Shown: piece after piece, positions 1 through 13,900 of the stretch
Position numbering within the stretch: the stretch's first letter is position 1
How the letters are laid out: the number at the start of each line of letters is the position of its first letter
Source: Cloeon dipterum
Lineage: Eukaryota > Arthropoda > Insecta > Ephemeroptera > Baetidae
Assembly: GCF_949628265.1 (NCBI RefSeq)
Contig: NC_088786.1
Coordinates: 32,571,681-32,635,680 of the forward strand
Length of the DNA: 64,000 bases
Direction of reading: 5' to 3'
Made by a program: the position numbers and the translations under genes
The notes under the pieces: model-generated
What the model was told of the DNA's origin: nothing
Seen by the model: the letters and a program-made list of their open reading frames with translations, nothing else
Databases searched by the model: none

Positions 1-470
1 TCCTGTTTTAATTTATTGTCTTGTATAAAAATACACCACGCGGTTCGAATTTTTCGCCTTCCGCCTGAAATTGGCTGTCGCAACCGGTTTATTAGGGGAT
101 TAAAAGGTTGTGAGCATCAATATTAAAGCCATAATTGGATTATTTAATGGGTTTTAAACGATGGACATAGCCTTGAGCAGAAATTTCTCCAATCCAGCTC
201 AAGCTTGTTGAAATCAATCCATTAAATGAAGAGGGCTTTTATTTCAAATGATTGAAGCTTTCAAAATCAACAAATATAGTCATTTCCTACAAAAACAAAG
301 GCTAATATTTACAGAAGAAAAACAAATAACATCAATATTTTATTTTATGAGTTTGTTTTAAGTTTACAAAGTTATTAAGATCTCAATAGTCGCAGTGTTT
401 AAGGTTTAAGTAATAATGATTTCATTGAAGAAGCTATAACATTGCAAATTTATCATTGAAAAACTGGCAA
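1..470. other. AT-rich non-coding DNA
   Basis: I see no coding pattern or repeat here. On the minus strand an AATAAA hexamer (plus-strand tttatt near 340) could serve as the 3' end of the weak exon at 471-735. Confidence 0.4.
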
Positions 471-735
471 TTATCCTTGGCGGCTCGGCTGATGCACTAC
501 TTTTGACACGTTCATTGGAACTGGTGACTTGGCAAAACGATTGTCACCAGCAATAAACGCGACCTGCGAACTGGGTACGCTTACATAATCTGGAATTTCC
601 CCGACGACGAGAAGAAAGGAGGAAGGTTGGAGATAAACCAAACCGCTTAGGTCGACTTTTATTCGCACTACTGTTGACGTTAGTTTTTGCAACATTTGGA
701 CAACAGGAAAATCAACATTGACTGTGATTGGTGGG
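471..735 (-). CDS. Possible terminal coding exon, unidentified protein
   Basis: On the minus strand a plausible acceptor (…gttttag, next to 735) is followed by 88 open codons to a stop at 471. The frame starts PPITVNVDFPVV and includes VDLSGLVYLQPSSF and QVAFIAGDNRFAK. GC content is higher than in the flanks and the hydrophobic/polar alternation looks protein-like. I do not recognise the family. I found no matching upstream exon between 736 and 4953, so a parent gene would need a long intron or the call is wrong. Other open frames of similar length in this window are clearly random, so confidence is low. Confidence 0.22.
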
Positions 736-3451
736 CTAAAACATCACGGCGCAATTCGCAGAGGAAAACATTTTTGAGTCCTGGCACACGTAGTCCAATG
801 AGCAAATATTTTAACTCTTCAGAGAGTTTGTGAAGGTAATTAACTCAAATAGAAAGTACAAATAGTGGATATAGAAAATGCAGAAAACCTTCTCGGCGAA
901 AAATTGGTTCGCTATTTTTCCCTTGAGCCTGACAAGTAATTCACCGCGACAAGGAGTTAGTGTAAAAATAAAGTTTTCGTGCTTTTTACATGCAAAACCG
1001 GTCGGAGGTCGGCAAAACAGATGTCAGCCTTCAAATTACTGCAAAAAATACTTCTTTCTTTATCAAAAAACGCGATGTTTCTCTTATCAAAGAGTAACGA
1101 GCGCCGCCCGCTGTTGCCACGCACAAACAAAATTGCACTTCAATAAAAGAGTCAAAGTTTAATCGGTAAAAGTGTCTTCTTGTTTTCGCGATAACAAGGC
1201 CTACCTCAAAGACTTCCACTCTTATCTCTATTATATTATGAGAACTGACGTTGAATTACCAAAGCGCATTAACAATTTCGCCCTTTTTCACGGCGAAAAA
1301 CATGTTTTTGCGTCCACTACTCCGACATGATAGAGGTGTTTCGAGTGTGTTTGTACTTATTAAGTGTCGCACTCGAGTCGTGTTTGAAGAGAAGGTCAAA
1401 CTAGGACAATCGCTTGCTTCTGTTCGGCTCGATTGCAACGCTCGCATGTTCCGTCTAATCAACCAGAAAACACAAACAAGAACAGTATACAGTCGTGAAA
1501 TTCCTCCCTGCAGCCTGAATGTGAATTCGCCTATCTAGAATGCGGCCTAAAGCCTAAAAATTCAGGATATTGACTGTCGACAAGCAACAACCGTGTGCGC
1601 CCCAACTTTCGAGCGGTATAATTTTACATATATGGCAAATCACTCACATTCTATTCCACTCAAAGGCATTTCCCCGATTTCAAAAATTTTGAATTAATTC
1701 TAATTGGAGCAAAGCGGAGAGTTGGAATAATATAAATAAATTCAAACCACCAGAAGACTGATTTTTTTTTATTTACATATATCCTGAAAAATATAAAAAA
1801 TACGAACAAACGGAAATGTTTCAGCCTTAAACCTTCAATTTCTTATAACTAATGCAGTTGCTTAATGGAGTTACTAATTCAAGCCTAAACGGTTTGGCAA
1901 TAATTACGTGAGGAAACAAAAAGACACAGATTGCGAAAGCAGTCTCGATCGAGGGCCACTGCGTATGTGTTTGAAACTGAAAAATCACTGTGTGCCCTGA
2001 TTTGCTTCCACGAATGGCAGACAAGGGCAGGAGACAGCATACAGCATGTACGAGTCTTTTGACCCTTGGCTGAGCCCGAGAGAACGGCCAAACAATGACT
2101 GACTGATGTCATTCAATCATCTCGCAAAGCGAATAATGAGTGTGCCAACAAACGCTCTGTGAGAAACCAAAACTTCCTCGTCAGCCTGTCGAAGGATACG
2201 CGCTGCTTTTTGCCCAGCGCACCTTCAAAGCGTGATATCATTGCTATTAAGTGCCCATCATCAACACAAACGTGGTCTTGATCTTTCCAGCTTTTGTTTA
2301 ATTGACTTTGACTTTGTTGTCTGTGAGAAGGATTGTTTAACAACCATCAGCAAGAATTTCCATCCTTAAAAATCCATTATAGTCCAAACAATGTAATAAT
2401 GATGTTTTAACTGAATGGTCCATTCAAACTGCGCGCATGCACTCCTCTCATGAGTGTGGATTTTCCCGGCAAAATCGATTTTGGAGCTGTCGCAAGAGAT
2501 GTTGGGCGTGACCTTGACCTTCACCGTTGAACCCCCATGAGCCCAAAGCCCGAAAAAACGCCACCAAAGAAAACTGAATGCGACACTGCCTGATGCATTG
2601 TTTGAAAAATGCACTTATGCACCGAGACGGGGGCGTGGTCCCGGGTGCAGCATTCCGGTTGAGTGCAGCGAGGAAAGGGTTAATGACCTCGCAACCCCGA
2701 GACGCAAAACAAAGCATTATTTCTCAGTCTACGAACCGGCGCTGGCCAAATCTTGAATGAAACCACATTTTGAAGAGGGAAATTTAACGCCTCGTGTAAT
2801 TAGAAACCAAAATCGAGCTGATAATTAAAAGTTTTACTGAAAAAACAGCCCAAGGAAAATGCTCCCGCCAAATCTGACGACCACGATAACGTGCGCATTC
2901 ACTGAACACACAAGGGGTTGCATTATCATTAAAACAGTCAAAACACTTACCCTTCGATTCTGGTGTTTATCTCGATGTCAAGGACGCAGACTGAAGGTCC
3001 GCTCGGTTCAATTAAACGGGCCTCGTCCTCTAATCACGTGCGTTGTGTGCACCAGTGCAATCTTCAGCGCGCGCAGGACTTCGCTTACAAACGTATGCAG
3101 TCCTGGCTCAAAATTCGCTTGACTTGAATTGCTGCTGTTGAGGGCGAGACACGACTTTTCATGTGACGTTGTCAGTTAGAAATTCAACCTGTCGCGGCGA
3201 CAATGCAGGAGCCAAATCGGATCACAATAAAAACGGCGCCGGCGTCTACGATTTAGAATCGAGGTATTTAAGTCGAGGTTGGTTGGCGGGAGGGGAGGGC
3301 GGGTCGCAGACGTCTGCGTTTTTTTCTCTTTGCCTAGGCATTCTGATCGATTTACTTGTCATCAGAGCCCTCTGTTGCATTTTTAAAGAAGTTTTTCAGT
3401 GCTCCATAGGTGATTTTGTGTGTTTGGCGCGATTCTGCGAACAATATTTAA
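736..3451. other. Intergenic DNA, no gene recognised
   Basis: Several 60-100 codon open frames exist on both strands, but none has family resemblance, splice context or a partner exon. The part around 2450-3350 is somewhat richer in GC and CpG than its surroundings and could be regulatory, but nothing specific can be assigned. Confidence 0.4.
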
Positions 3452-3883
3452 GTGGAATGATACTGGGCAACAATTGAAAATTATTTAAATTGTTGGATGC
3501 CTTAAACAATTGACCGGTAAATAATTTGTTCAACAATTTGCAATAATAAAAAAGGACTTTCCTACAGTAAAAATTCAAATTTTGCCGATTTTCTCCAAAA
3601 TTAACAATGCTTGAACATATTTTCTTGGCATATTTCGGTGTCTCTCGTCGAGATCTGTCCAACGGTGTATGCCACTTATTGGGGAAACTCTTGGTTTTGA
3701 AATTAAATCGGATTTCAAGTAAGGAGACAGCCATTACCATTTGAAAAGCACGGTAACTTTCCAGCCAATTTTCTCAGAAAATTACAGCGCTTCTTAGGTC
3801 AATTTAGGCTCTAACTGAATCCTAAGGGACGAGTTTATGCACTGCAACAAGCATTTTCCAGGCTTTTTCAGTATCATTCCTTT
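3452..3883 (-). mobile_element. TTAA-flanked MITE, copy A (432 bp)
   Basis: The element begins GTGGAATGATACTG and ends CAGTATCATTCCTTT, so its ends are inverted repeats (12 bp core GGAATGATACTG). It is flanked directly by TTAA at 3448-3451 and 3884-3887. The interior matches copies at 26022-26440 and 46751-47186 in the opposite orientation nearly end to end. The open frame seen inside is conserved between copies only because the DNA is; it resembles no transposase. A TTAA duplication is typical of piggyBac-type cut-and-paste, but the terminal sequence is not a classical piggyBac end, so the superfamily is inferred. Confidence 0.8.
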
Positions 3884-3887
3884 TTAA

Positions 3888-4953
3888 GCTCTTGACTCGA
3901 CTCTTCCCTCATGCAAAAAATGTTGTTTCCTGTTTTCTCTCGAATTGATATCGATGATTGAAAAAAAACTTCTCATTGTCATCTTGTGTTTGGCTCAAAA
4001 TAATATAATAAAATGACTGTATTAGGTACAAGTTGGTGGGTTTTTCCTGCTGGTTTATAGCTCAAAAACCGGTGGTGCATTTTTACGCAATGCCAAATTG
4101 GGCAAATTGACAAACTCTAAATTATTTTACTACTATTTTTAAACTTGATATCAAGCTGAAATTGATGGCTTTCATCTCTATTTGAATATCGCACTTAATC
4201 TGCAATAGAACGTTCGTTGGCGACGCATTTTACAAATTGATTGAGTTTGTGTTCAACAGCGATGAGTCGATGACCAAGAAGTGTCCAGCAGCTCTGACAC
4301 ATTCCAAAGCTGCTATATAGGACAGTTCTGCTTATTCATTCCTGTCAGGGTCTGACGAAGTTGCCTTTTTTAAGTGATCTGTTGAAAAACAACCTAACAT
4401 TTTGTTACTCAGATTATCAAAGACAGCTCCACAGACTCGTCGGTAAATAATAAAGCTTTGGATTTAAATATTCCCACACGACGCCACGCAGAGCAAGAAG
4501 TAGTCTCAAGTTGTACGCACATATTTATAGTACCTGCAATTCGTGGTTCTTCCCAACTGTTCAGTTCCTTGAATAATAATCTAAGTTTAATTAGATTTCA
4601 ACGAGTTTTTTCTTTTTCAATGGTGTTTTTAAAATAAAAAATACTGCTAAATTAGAAATAAGACAATTATACCAAATTTGTGTAATATCCGGTTTCTATT
4701 TTAGTTCCGTTTATTCTTATAAAAAAGCACTTAACACTCGTAAGTTAGTTTCTTTGTATTGCAAACCTGTCATAACCATCACAAATAAAATCTGAACTTA
4801 ACTTGCTTTGATTTTCCATGTGAATATTTTCAATGCAAAGACAAGGTTTGCTTTCCAGATAAATTTTTATCAGAAAAACCATTCAACAGAATATAAATAA
4901 ATACAGTGAAAATGAGTTAAAAAATGACAAGAGAGAAACAATACTGTTTGTAC
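3888..4953. other. Intergenic DNA with a weak dispersed repeat; 3' flank of PDCL3
   Basis: No coding signal. A stretch around 4040-4110 (cctgctggtttatagctc followed by ggtgcatttt) resembles 35245-35310 inside an NMD3 intron, which suggests an old dispersed repeat. A minus-strand AATAAA (tttatt near 4710) may end the PDCL3 transcript. Confidence 0.35.
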
Positions 4954-6048
4954 TCAGTAATCGTCGTCGTCACTGTCATCGCGGCCACCCCGCAACTGTG
5001 ACATGAGCACATCCTTGATTTTCGGCTTGGGGTCCTTCTCAATTTTTGAAGGCACAGCTCCTGCCTCTTTCAGCATCCACTCCAGCTCTGCTCAATTAAT
5101 TAGATGAATTTTATCAAAGGCAGAAAAGGTTGCTACTGTTACCATCAACGGTGAGCTTCATCCCTCTGAGCTCAATAGGCCCGATAAATTGCTTCTTCAG
5201 GTCACCCTCAAAGTATACAAAAATAGTTGGAAGATTCATGTCGGGGTAGTTCGGGATGCAGGTCGACGAAATAGACCGCAGGAATTTGGTCGTGGGGAAT
5301 TTAGCTGCCAGTTGGTTCAGGTGCTGATTGACCAAGGTACACAGCGGAATTCTGAATTGTTCAAGGTACTTTATTTGTTTTTACACATGCACTAGATTGT
5401 ATACCCTTGTTTGTAGAGGTGGAGCACAACCCAAATGCCTTCGCCAGCCTTGTTCACCTGTTGCACGTAGTCTTCAGCTCGAATGTCAGTGACGTCCCCG
5501 TACCTGGACTTCTGGGTCAGCTCCTTGATTTCAGCGATTCGTTTCTGTCTGTATGCGAGGATGATAGCTTCGTCCTCGTCATCCTCCAGTTCGTCCAGCT
5601 CGTCCAACGTCAGTGCGTTCATGTTTTGCGCGACTATATCATTTTATGTGGATAAAAATGGTACTCTCGCATATTTTGTTACTACCATTTCCGGTTTTCT
5701 CTGCAACAGCTTGCTCCAAAATATCCACAATTTGATCTTCCGTCACCTCTTTCTCTTTCTTTGGAGGGATAATTCCTTTGGCTCGTAAAACATCATTCCA
5801 TTCAGTGTCTTCATTTGGGTTCTGCGATCATAACATAAAATGCATAAAATTTAATTAATAGCTCACTATGCCGATAACGATAAAGTCAGTCTTTTGTGCC
5901 AGAAAAATATGCTATATTTTAAAAAATGAGTAAGTCAATCAACAATTCACGCATGACTCATTTCAGTACACGTTTCGCTTGATAATATGCACACCATTGA
6001 GAAACAGTCTGCGGTTTTACACAAAGACAGAACCCAATTTACCTGCAT
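4954..6048 (-). CDS. PDCL3: Phosducin-like protein 3 (PDCL3/viral IAP-associated factor)
   Basis: Cytosolic thioredoxin-fold co-chaperone that, in the family, binds the CCT chaperonin and helps fold actin and tubulin. Five exons join in frame: 6043-6048, 5686-5821, 5405-5633, 5143-5351 and 4954-5087, giving 237 aa, normal for the family. Exon 1 encodes only Met-Gln. Key matches: N-terminal [21 protein letters not shown], then the thioredoxin-like part with [32 protein letters not shown]-like [38 protein letters not shown], and the acidic tail DDSDDDY. The start is fixed by the conserved MQ(D/N)P beginning. It lies head-to-head with RPB10. Confidence 0.96.
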
Positions 6049-6417
6049 TTTTGCGCTAAACTCTGAAAAATATACTGATTTAAACTTAAAAATCACTTGA
6101 AATATTGCTGGCTTGTCTTAAAATAGCGACGGAAGATCCATAAAAAGGGCGAAAACAATTTTCCTGTTGTGAAATTCGAATCTGAATTCGTGATGGGTAA
6201 CGCCTACATTTCTTAGACATGCGCACGCTGCACCAGCGCGGCGCACATTGATGACGCCAGATGACGCTGATCGATGATTTGTTTACAAATTCAGTGGCTT
6301 CAGCGCAACGCGCATCCATTCTCCAACGAGTGAATCTGAATTGGGCCGACTAAGCACATTTTCTGGAGTTTTTCGACCGAACAAGGCCGAATTAGACTGC
6401 TTAGATTGATTAATCTT
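6049..6417. promoter_or_regulatory. Shared upstream region of PDCL3 and RPB10
   Basis: These 370 bases separate the PDCL3 start codon (minus) from a good splice donor (…aatctt/gtgagtaa at 6418) that would end a non-coding first exon of RPB10 (plus). Both genes are housekeeping and divergent, so a compact bidirectional promoter is the simplest reading. I see no clear TATA box. The exact transcription starts cannot be placed from sequence. Confidence 0.5.
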
Positions 6418-6898
6418 GTGAGTAAATTATAAACTGGCGTGTTAAATATGATAAACGAGTTTAATAATGCTAACTTTGAACTTTGAAGTTGTCATTTTTC
6501 GTGATTGCACGTTGCGTCGCACATCGCACAATCAGAGAACAGAAAATTCCAGTTCGTTTCACTTTTAATTATTAACATCATTATGGTGAAAAATATTTGC
6601 AGTGACCTTAGCAATTGTTAAAGTAATGGTTGGAGGTTACGACAGACACAGTTGTTAGTTTTGGCGATTTTCAGAAATATGGAAAAGCTACAGTTTTCGC
6701 CACCCCTACTTTAACATGGGATTCTCATAAGAACTGGCGAGGTGTTTAACCCGGCAGAAACTGTAACTTTACCATATGTATCAAATTTGGTGCGAATATC
6801 ATACTTATGCGTCTTTTTTTATGGGCGAATAATGGCAGTTGATTAAGTTCTATAAACATTAACTCTAGTTGAGGATTGTAACAAGACGTTAATTTTGA

Positions 6899-7191
<293 letters not shown>

Positions 7192-7314
7192 ACTCTAATT
7201 CTTCTTCTTCAATTTGTCTGGCATTTTCTCTGTCATAAAAACAACGCTACGAAAGCTAGCAAATTTTGAAGACAGCTTAAATTCTAATTTTAGTGTAATT
7301 TCATTAAGGAAGGA

Positions 7315-7413
7315 AATAAATCATGTGAATATTTGGTGGAAATAACTTTTTCATTCGAAATATTGTCCTCGGCAATGAAAATTCGGTTGTACATGTACGA
7401 ATATTGATTTTAT
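7315..7413. terminator. Convergent poly(A) signals of RPB10 and FAM89-like gene
   Basis: Plus-strand AATAAA at 7315-7320 follows RPB10, and minus-strand AATAAA (tttatt at 7408-7413) follows the FAM89-like gene. The two transcripts would end within about 100 bp of each other or overlap slightly. Confidence 0.5.
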
Positions 7414-7948
7414 TCACGGTCTATACACACTTAATGATCTTATAATACAGTAATGCTAAGTTATACAATACAAATTAAATGGAAGCAGCACGAGTGAGTG
7501 CAGTAATAATAATTAGTCTATAGTGGGTACTTGATGCTCTTCAGGGGAAACAATTTCAGAAAGAGATCAAATCATTTCTAGGGAAAAATGATGTTTGATT
7601 CTGAAACCAATCATGGTCTGAATTTAAATAAATAAGAGACAATTTCACTTGAATGTACAAACTCCCATAGACACCAATGGACCAATTACAATCACAAATA
7701 AAATCTCACACGACTTAACTCGGACGACTCCTCAAAAATTTAGAAAACAATTTTGGGCTTTTCAATCATGATGCACACCCGGCAAACCTCAAAATAAATA
7801 TAACCAGGTTGAACGAAAAAATAACGAAAATTTGCGCTACTGTGAGAATTACAAAACGAAGGTAAAATTGGCTGTCCTTGCACACGTCCCGCAACAACAA
7901 CAACAACTGTGTCCGCGTCCGACGGCCGAGGAGAGAGTTGGGCCGGCG

Positions 7949-10900
7949 TCAGGCGGAGCTGCAGGACTGCTGGTCGTCGTTGGAGGTCTCGGAGGGGGGC
8001 CGCGAGGGGGGCAACTCATCTGCGTCCTCCTGCAGAATCATGGCGCGGAACTCCTGTATGCTCTGGTTCAGGGAGCACAGCTGCGAGAGCAGCGACACGT
8101 CCAATTGTCTCAGGCCAGCCTGCAACAAGAGCGGAACCATATCAGTCAGCAGTCTCGCTTTTTAATGCGCTGCGCAGAAAGATTTGCATTTCAAATTCGC
8201 TCGGCACGAGAGAAGTGACTCATCCTGCGGGCGCTGATTTGTAAAAAGAAAGAAAGAAAGTGTAGATCAAAATAAAGCGAGCAGAGAAAAGGCTGTTTCG
8301 CTTATTTATTTTCCACCCACGTCGTGGAGCGTATGGAATTTCGCGCCGTGCCAGACAGCACAGTTATCTCCGCTTTGGTTTTTAAGTGGCTGAGGCGAAA
8401 GGGGCATTGTTGCGCGTTATTTGGCGAGGAAACAGATTGCAAATTAGACTGATATTCCGCACAAAGGATTGAATGAAAAAGGTCATTAACGTGCGGAATG
8501 AAAGAATGACGCCGTAAATCAGATAAAGTTAAGTATGTCTTTTTTAAAAAAATGATTGTTCAAATAAGGATTCTACTTATTCTAGGATAATAAAAAAAAT
8601 ATTTAATAAACTCAAAGCTATAAAGGCTTTATTATGTGGAATTTTTTTAGCGACATTTTATTTATTTCAAATTCTTTTCGAGGCCAAGAACCACGAAAAC
8701 AGGATTTTAAGATTTTGCCAAATTTAGCGAAAAATTAAAAGGCTTTTAGTCTATGAATTTTTTGATTTCTAAAGTCGCAATCTACCCAACGACGTGAGAA
8801 ATATGAGGTAAATTTCCTTGGGAGAAAATCATGCTTATCATTAGGAAGACAGTCATAGCGTTGAAAAATTTAAACGCAAAACGTGGGAATATTAAGCTTG
8901 TCACCAATTTTTAGAGAGATCGAACCCCAAGTAAAGTTAAAAAGATTTTTTTCACAATTGTTCCGTACAGCTTTACTTTAATTAACGAGGTGAAATATTT
9001 TTTGTTGAAATTTTTTTGATTATTTTTGCAAGAGCATCAAGAGCAGAGTTAGCTTTGATCTAAATAATGCGGGTGATTTAATGAATTGTATCATTCTAGG
9101 TGGGCCTCAAAAACGAATTATTTGAACTTCGCACTCACTAATAAAAATGGAGCATCGTTTTTTATTGTGAAATCCCAACAGATTTTTGTTTGCATCATTT
9201 ATCCCACATGGTATTTTGTTTGCTCTCTAGGATACATATAATTAATTTGACAGATTCCTATTATAAATTCTTTTTCCTTTGAATTTATTGTGCAGAAATG
9301 TTACTCTGCATAATTTGATATTCCAATTTTTTTCAAGTGGTTCCTCTCCAAATTGCAACAGTGACCCTGCCTGCTTTTTGCTTTTAAGCCAGTCATATTA
9401 GGTGAGAATAAGACGCGTCTGTGCGTGGGAACAGTACGCACGCATTGCAATTCAAAAGATGAATACTAATCAAAAATTATCAAGAGGCGCTTGATGCTGC
9501 GGTCAAGGAAAAGCACGAATGCTTTTGTGTATTCAATTTGGCCTTCTGCCCAGCAGCTCTTGAGCATTTTCACAGGCTTCTCTTTCTCTCTCGAACAATT
9601 TTGCGCAGCACACTCCCTTCAAATTAAGATTCTGTAACAACTTCATTATATATCGCGACTCGCGCGACGATGAAGGCAAGAGGATGCAGCCGGCGCGGGT
9701 TTTACTTTTTGCGTAACGCTCAGTGGGCACGTCCTTATGCATTCCCTTTCGGAGCCTTCGTATTATATTCTTTTAATTGTATGACACGCCTTGATGATGT
9801 ATTCCACCTTGTATTAAATTATCAACGAAAGCGAGAGTTGCGCACACGTTCGTTTTTAGCCAGATCGAATAAAATCAAGTTCCAATAATGTGAGTGTCCG
9901 CCTGCTGTCGGTCTTAAAAGTACAAAGACCTCATTCGCCATGCCGGACCAACTTTTAAATTGCGACACTCACACTCAGTCATGTCTGCTCTACCACGCGA
10001 TTGCGTCTCGGTAATTAATTCAACACATTTCTGTAAAGTAAATTTGATACATTTTAAAGCTGCCCACATATCTAAATTAAACGAAAGTGTAAATGACCCA
10101 AAAAACTATGAAATAGCGGATTATGTGGTTGCTCAATAGTTGCTACAAAGAAAAATGAATAAAATTAAATCAAGAGTGAGATTTGACAAAAATATTTTAA
10201 ATATAATTAATTAGTTTTTCTCATTTTGTTTTAGTTTTATGGTATTTCTGACAGATTTTAGGGGAAAGAAAGGGCAAAAATTTTGATGGCAAACTTTATC
10301 ACCGATTTGTGGCAGTTGTTTTTACTGATTTGGAAATATTTCATATCTTTTAACAAAAACTGTTAAACTTCTGTTGTAAAGTGTATATATTTATAGCGCA
10401 ATTTTGTGTAGCGATATAAAGCAATTTTATTTTGTTTATTACATTGCAAAAATTAATTTTAAATGTAATTAAACACTTTTTATAGATCAGACAAATATAA
10501 ATTGTAGTGGTTTCAACTGCAATTGCGTAATTTTGTCCAACAAAGGCGGTAGTTATTGTGATCAAATCCCCCATGCTGTATAATTCCAAACATTAACACT
10601 GAAATTCCTATATAGTTAAGCGGTTCCCAGCTGAGTTTTGGTTGCAATCCAACTGGCCGCGCGTTTGCTCATCATATGCTGTGGTTATTTCGAGTTACAC
10701 ACGATTGCAAATTCACTCACGCTAATTAACTTTAAGAACACCGCAGAAGCAGCCTTGGCCAGGGACTCGAGTTATTTGTCACTGTCCGCGCCCACTGTGC
10801 GAATTCACCACTTTTTAACTTATTAAGCAACTCGCAAAACTCGTCCAAATTGCGCAACATTCGCAAAGGGAAATGAGCAGCAACAAGTTCGCACACATCA

Positions 10901-13900
10901 ATTTGCGCGGCGACAAAAGAGTTGAAACACAACTAGTACAACCTGTTCTTTCCGCATTGCATAAATGCTGGAAAAAGAAATTTACTTTTATAACAATTAA
11001 ATGTACTGTGAAATTAAATCGCACTTTATACTTCAAGAGAGACTGCCAAATTTTTTTTCCATTGAAGTGCAATGAAGAGTGTTATTGGAGAAACTTTATT
11101 TATTTTTTCTCAAAGCTGAAATCACCAATGCATCAAGGATTAGAAACGGACAGTCATTTTATTTAACAAATTAAACCTCTGTTCTGCAGTATAATGACAA
11201 TAACCGCCAATTTTCTTTCTTCACATCTCTTTTTGCAGAGTAAAAGTGAGGCTATATGATTACAAAATATTCAACACATATTATGAGCACTGGCAAACGT
11301 CTCCTGCTTTCCCTATCAAAATGAAAATGAGCTGACTTGCTGAATTGAACATTGCAAATTAAATAATAATGACCGCGTGTTCTCCGCTCGCTGTATGCAA
11401 AAATGAAATCACGATTAGCTCATTAAAACACATACGCAAAGTCCGCATTCTCATATACGCATTCTTCATTTGCACACAGAGCCTATAATTTGAGCCCATT
11501 AATATATTATGTTTTCCATAAAGTTTTAGTATGCGTATATATACACACAAAGCGGACAATTAAGGAGAAATGGAGTCTGTAAAAGGCTAGCGAGACGCAT
11601 TATGTTTAATTCTTTTATGCCTGTCCAGACACCAGGCGTGAGACGTGAGTGCGACAATTACAAGCACGCGACCATTCAATAACAACACCTCAGTTTGTTT
11701 TATTTTATAAAAATAATATCGAACTGATTGTGCTGCGCACGAGCGCTTTCCATTTTGATTGATATCCTGTCGATGGAAAGCGAGCTAGCGTATTAATTGC
11801 AAACAGAAGCGCTTTGCTATTAGATTACCCAGATTAATAAGTAATAAACTAATTGTAAAAGTAAGTCGACGAGCAGAAGTGCACCGGTTTCTTGAGCATA
11901 GCGACACTTTCTTCTCTCTCTCTGCTCTCGTCGTCAGCACGGCGAGGCAGCGAAATTCAAAAATAAAACCAGGCCGTCTAAGTATGCGTATAATGTCGCT
12001 CTTACACAGCTCTCCAAGGTGAATGAAATTGCCCTGAGCAGCCATCCAGGAATGGCAGTCAGCGCTCACTCTCAGCTCATGCACTTTATCTCTAGCGCGC
12101 GGGAGTATTTTTCGTTTTTTAATTTATTACTGCTCTCACTCACCGTGCTGATTAATATTTCATTTCGGCCCAGCCGAATAATAATTGCTCCGCGCGTTAA
12201 ATCTTTAGAATTTAGAGCAACCTGATATATTCTTTTGGTAATTAATCTAAGTTTTAAATAATGCAGGAGCCCTTCCGCATGCACTAATAAAAATTGCTGG
12301 TCACTCGAGCCTCAAGCCAAGGTTGATTTTAACAATTAAAAAGCTCCATTAAATAAATTATTCAAGATGGTCTGTATAATTTCTAGAAAAATTTAAAGGA
12401 GGGGAGGGGAAAATGTATGAAGGACAAGAAAAATATTCACAAATGGTAATAATAATAGACTACAATGAAACTTGAAAACCCAGAGACGAGTCTGCTCTGC
12501 TGTTAAAATTAATTTGAAAATGTCAAATCTATTTACACTTGACCATAATTGTGTTTGTCCTCCCCTGTCTTCAACCCTATGACAACTATTCCATTACTTC
12601 TTAAGTTAACCCCCTCCTTCCCCAATTTTTTTAAGTAATCAAACAATCTCGTATGATCCTCCTTACCAAATTTCACTTCAGAAACAACATAGAAACAAAA
12701 TGTGAAGATTCACAGACTTGGAAATTGAGAAATACATTGATTAAAACTCAAAAAGGTAAAATTGTTTCTTGAAAGCAATCTTTCACGGTCATTAAATCAA
12801 CGAAGTTTAAAAGCTTTTTATAACTGTCGTAATTTTTTAAGTGGACGTCATGTGGACGCTACCAAGGAACTGTTATTGCTGAAATTTGGCTGCGGGACGT
12901 CGTGCTGCGCCGCCGATGCAGCGCGGAAAAGACAAAACCGATAAAAATCGAGCGTTGAAATCGCTAAACGCAAAGGCGATCCACATCTTTTGTTCTGCTC
13001 TGAGCGATACCTCACGCGGGCCAATTTATTTTTTGCGCCGCGTCGGTGGGCGACTAGATTTTGCAACGAAACCGACTTTTCTGATCAGAGTAAAAAAAAA
13101 AAATGATAATAACCCACGTTGGCCTGATAAAACCGTACTTGACGAGAGCTGTTGAAAGGGAAAGCACTCGCGATATTGCACGCTATTATCTGAGCGCGCG
13201 TGTTATGATCGTCGGAATTGGTCCAGTTCCAAGGCAAAAGCAATTAATTTCTCGAACAATATCCGCTGCAATCACGCGTGGAATTCACGGTGCGTTTTCG
13301 ATTTCTGTGGCATCGTGTTATTGTTATTACTCCTTTTTTTCTTGAACCTCTGCGTCACTGGGTCCCAATAACACAGCCGAGCGGATAACATGGAACAAGT
13401 GGCCGCAGAGGAGCTTGGGCCCAATGTGGCCATCTTTTCGCCACCCCGCACAAAGGTCTTTGATTGAAACGTCAAAAATTTGTCCCTAAATAAAGCCGCT
13501 GGAAAGGTGCGAAAACCAGAAAGTGGCGAGTCGGCGCTGGTACGCTATTTGAGCATTTCGATACAATTAACTAACCACCTTTTGTCATCTCTGACACTTG
13601 AAAGAAATATTAGTTCCCAGAAATGCTCAATTATCTCACATTTCCTTGCTGGTGTGAAAAATTCTGCAATTTCTTGTGAATTTCTGAATACATACGTCAG
13701 CCTTTTTTTAATTCTCTTCCTCTTTTTTAAAATAATTCATGGGAATTTTCGACCAAATATTAGAACCTTTGGTCGCCTCCGCAGTAAAGCAAGACTGACA
13801 ATCGTTTTGATCTTTGTGGTCAGTGGCCACGACTTGCTCGAATAATGGAGCGATGATGTAACGTGTCAGAAACGCGCACCGCGCATCAAGTGATCAAATC

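Noticed and set aside
7832-8244. Three overlapping plus-strand frames of 95-128 codons
   Set aside because: They are antisense to FAM89-like exon 2, whose homology is clear.
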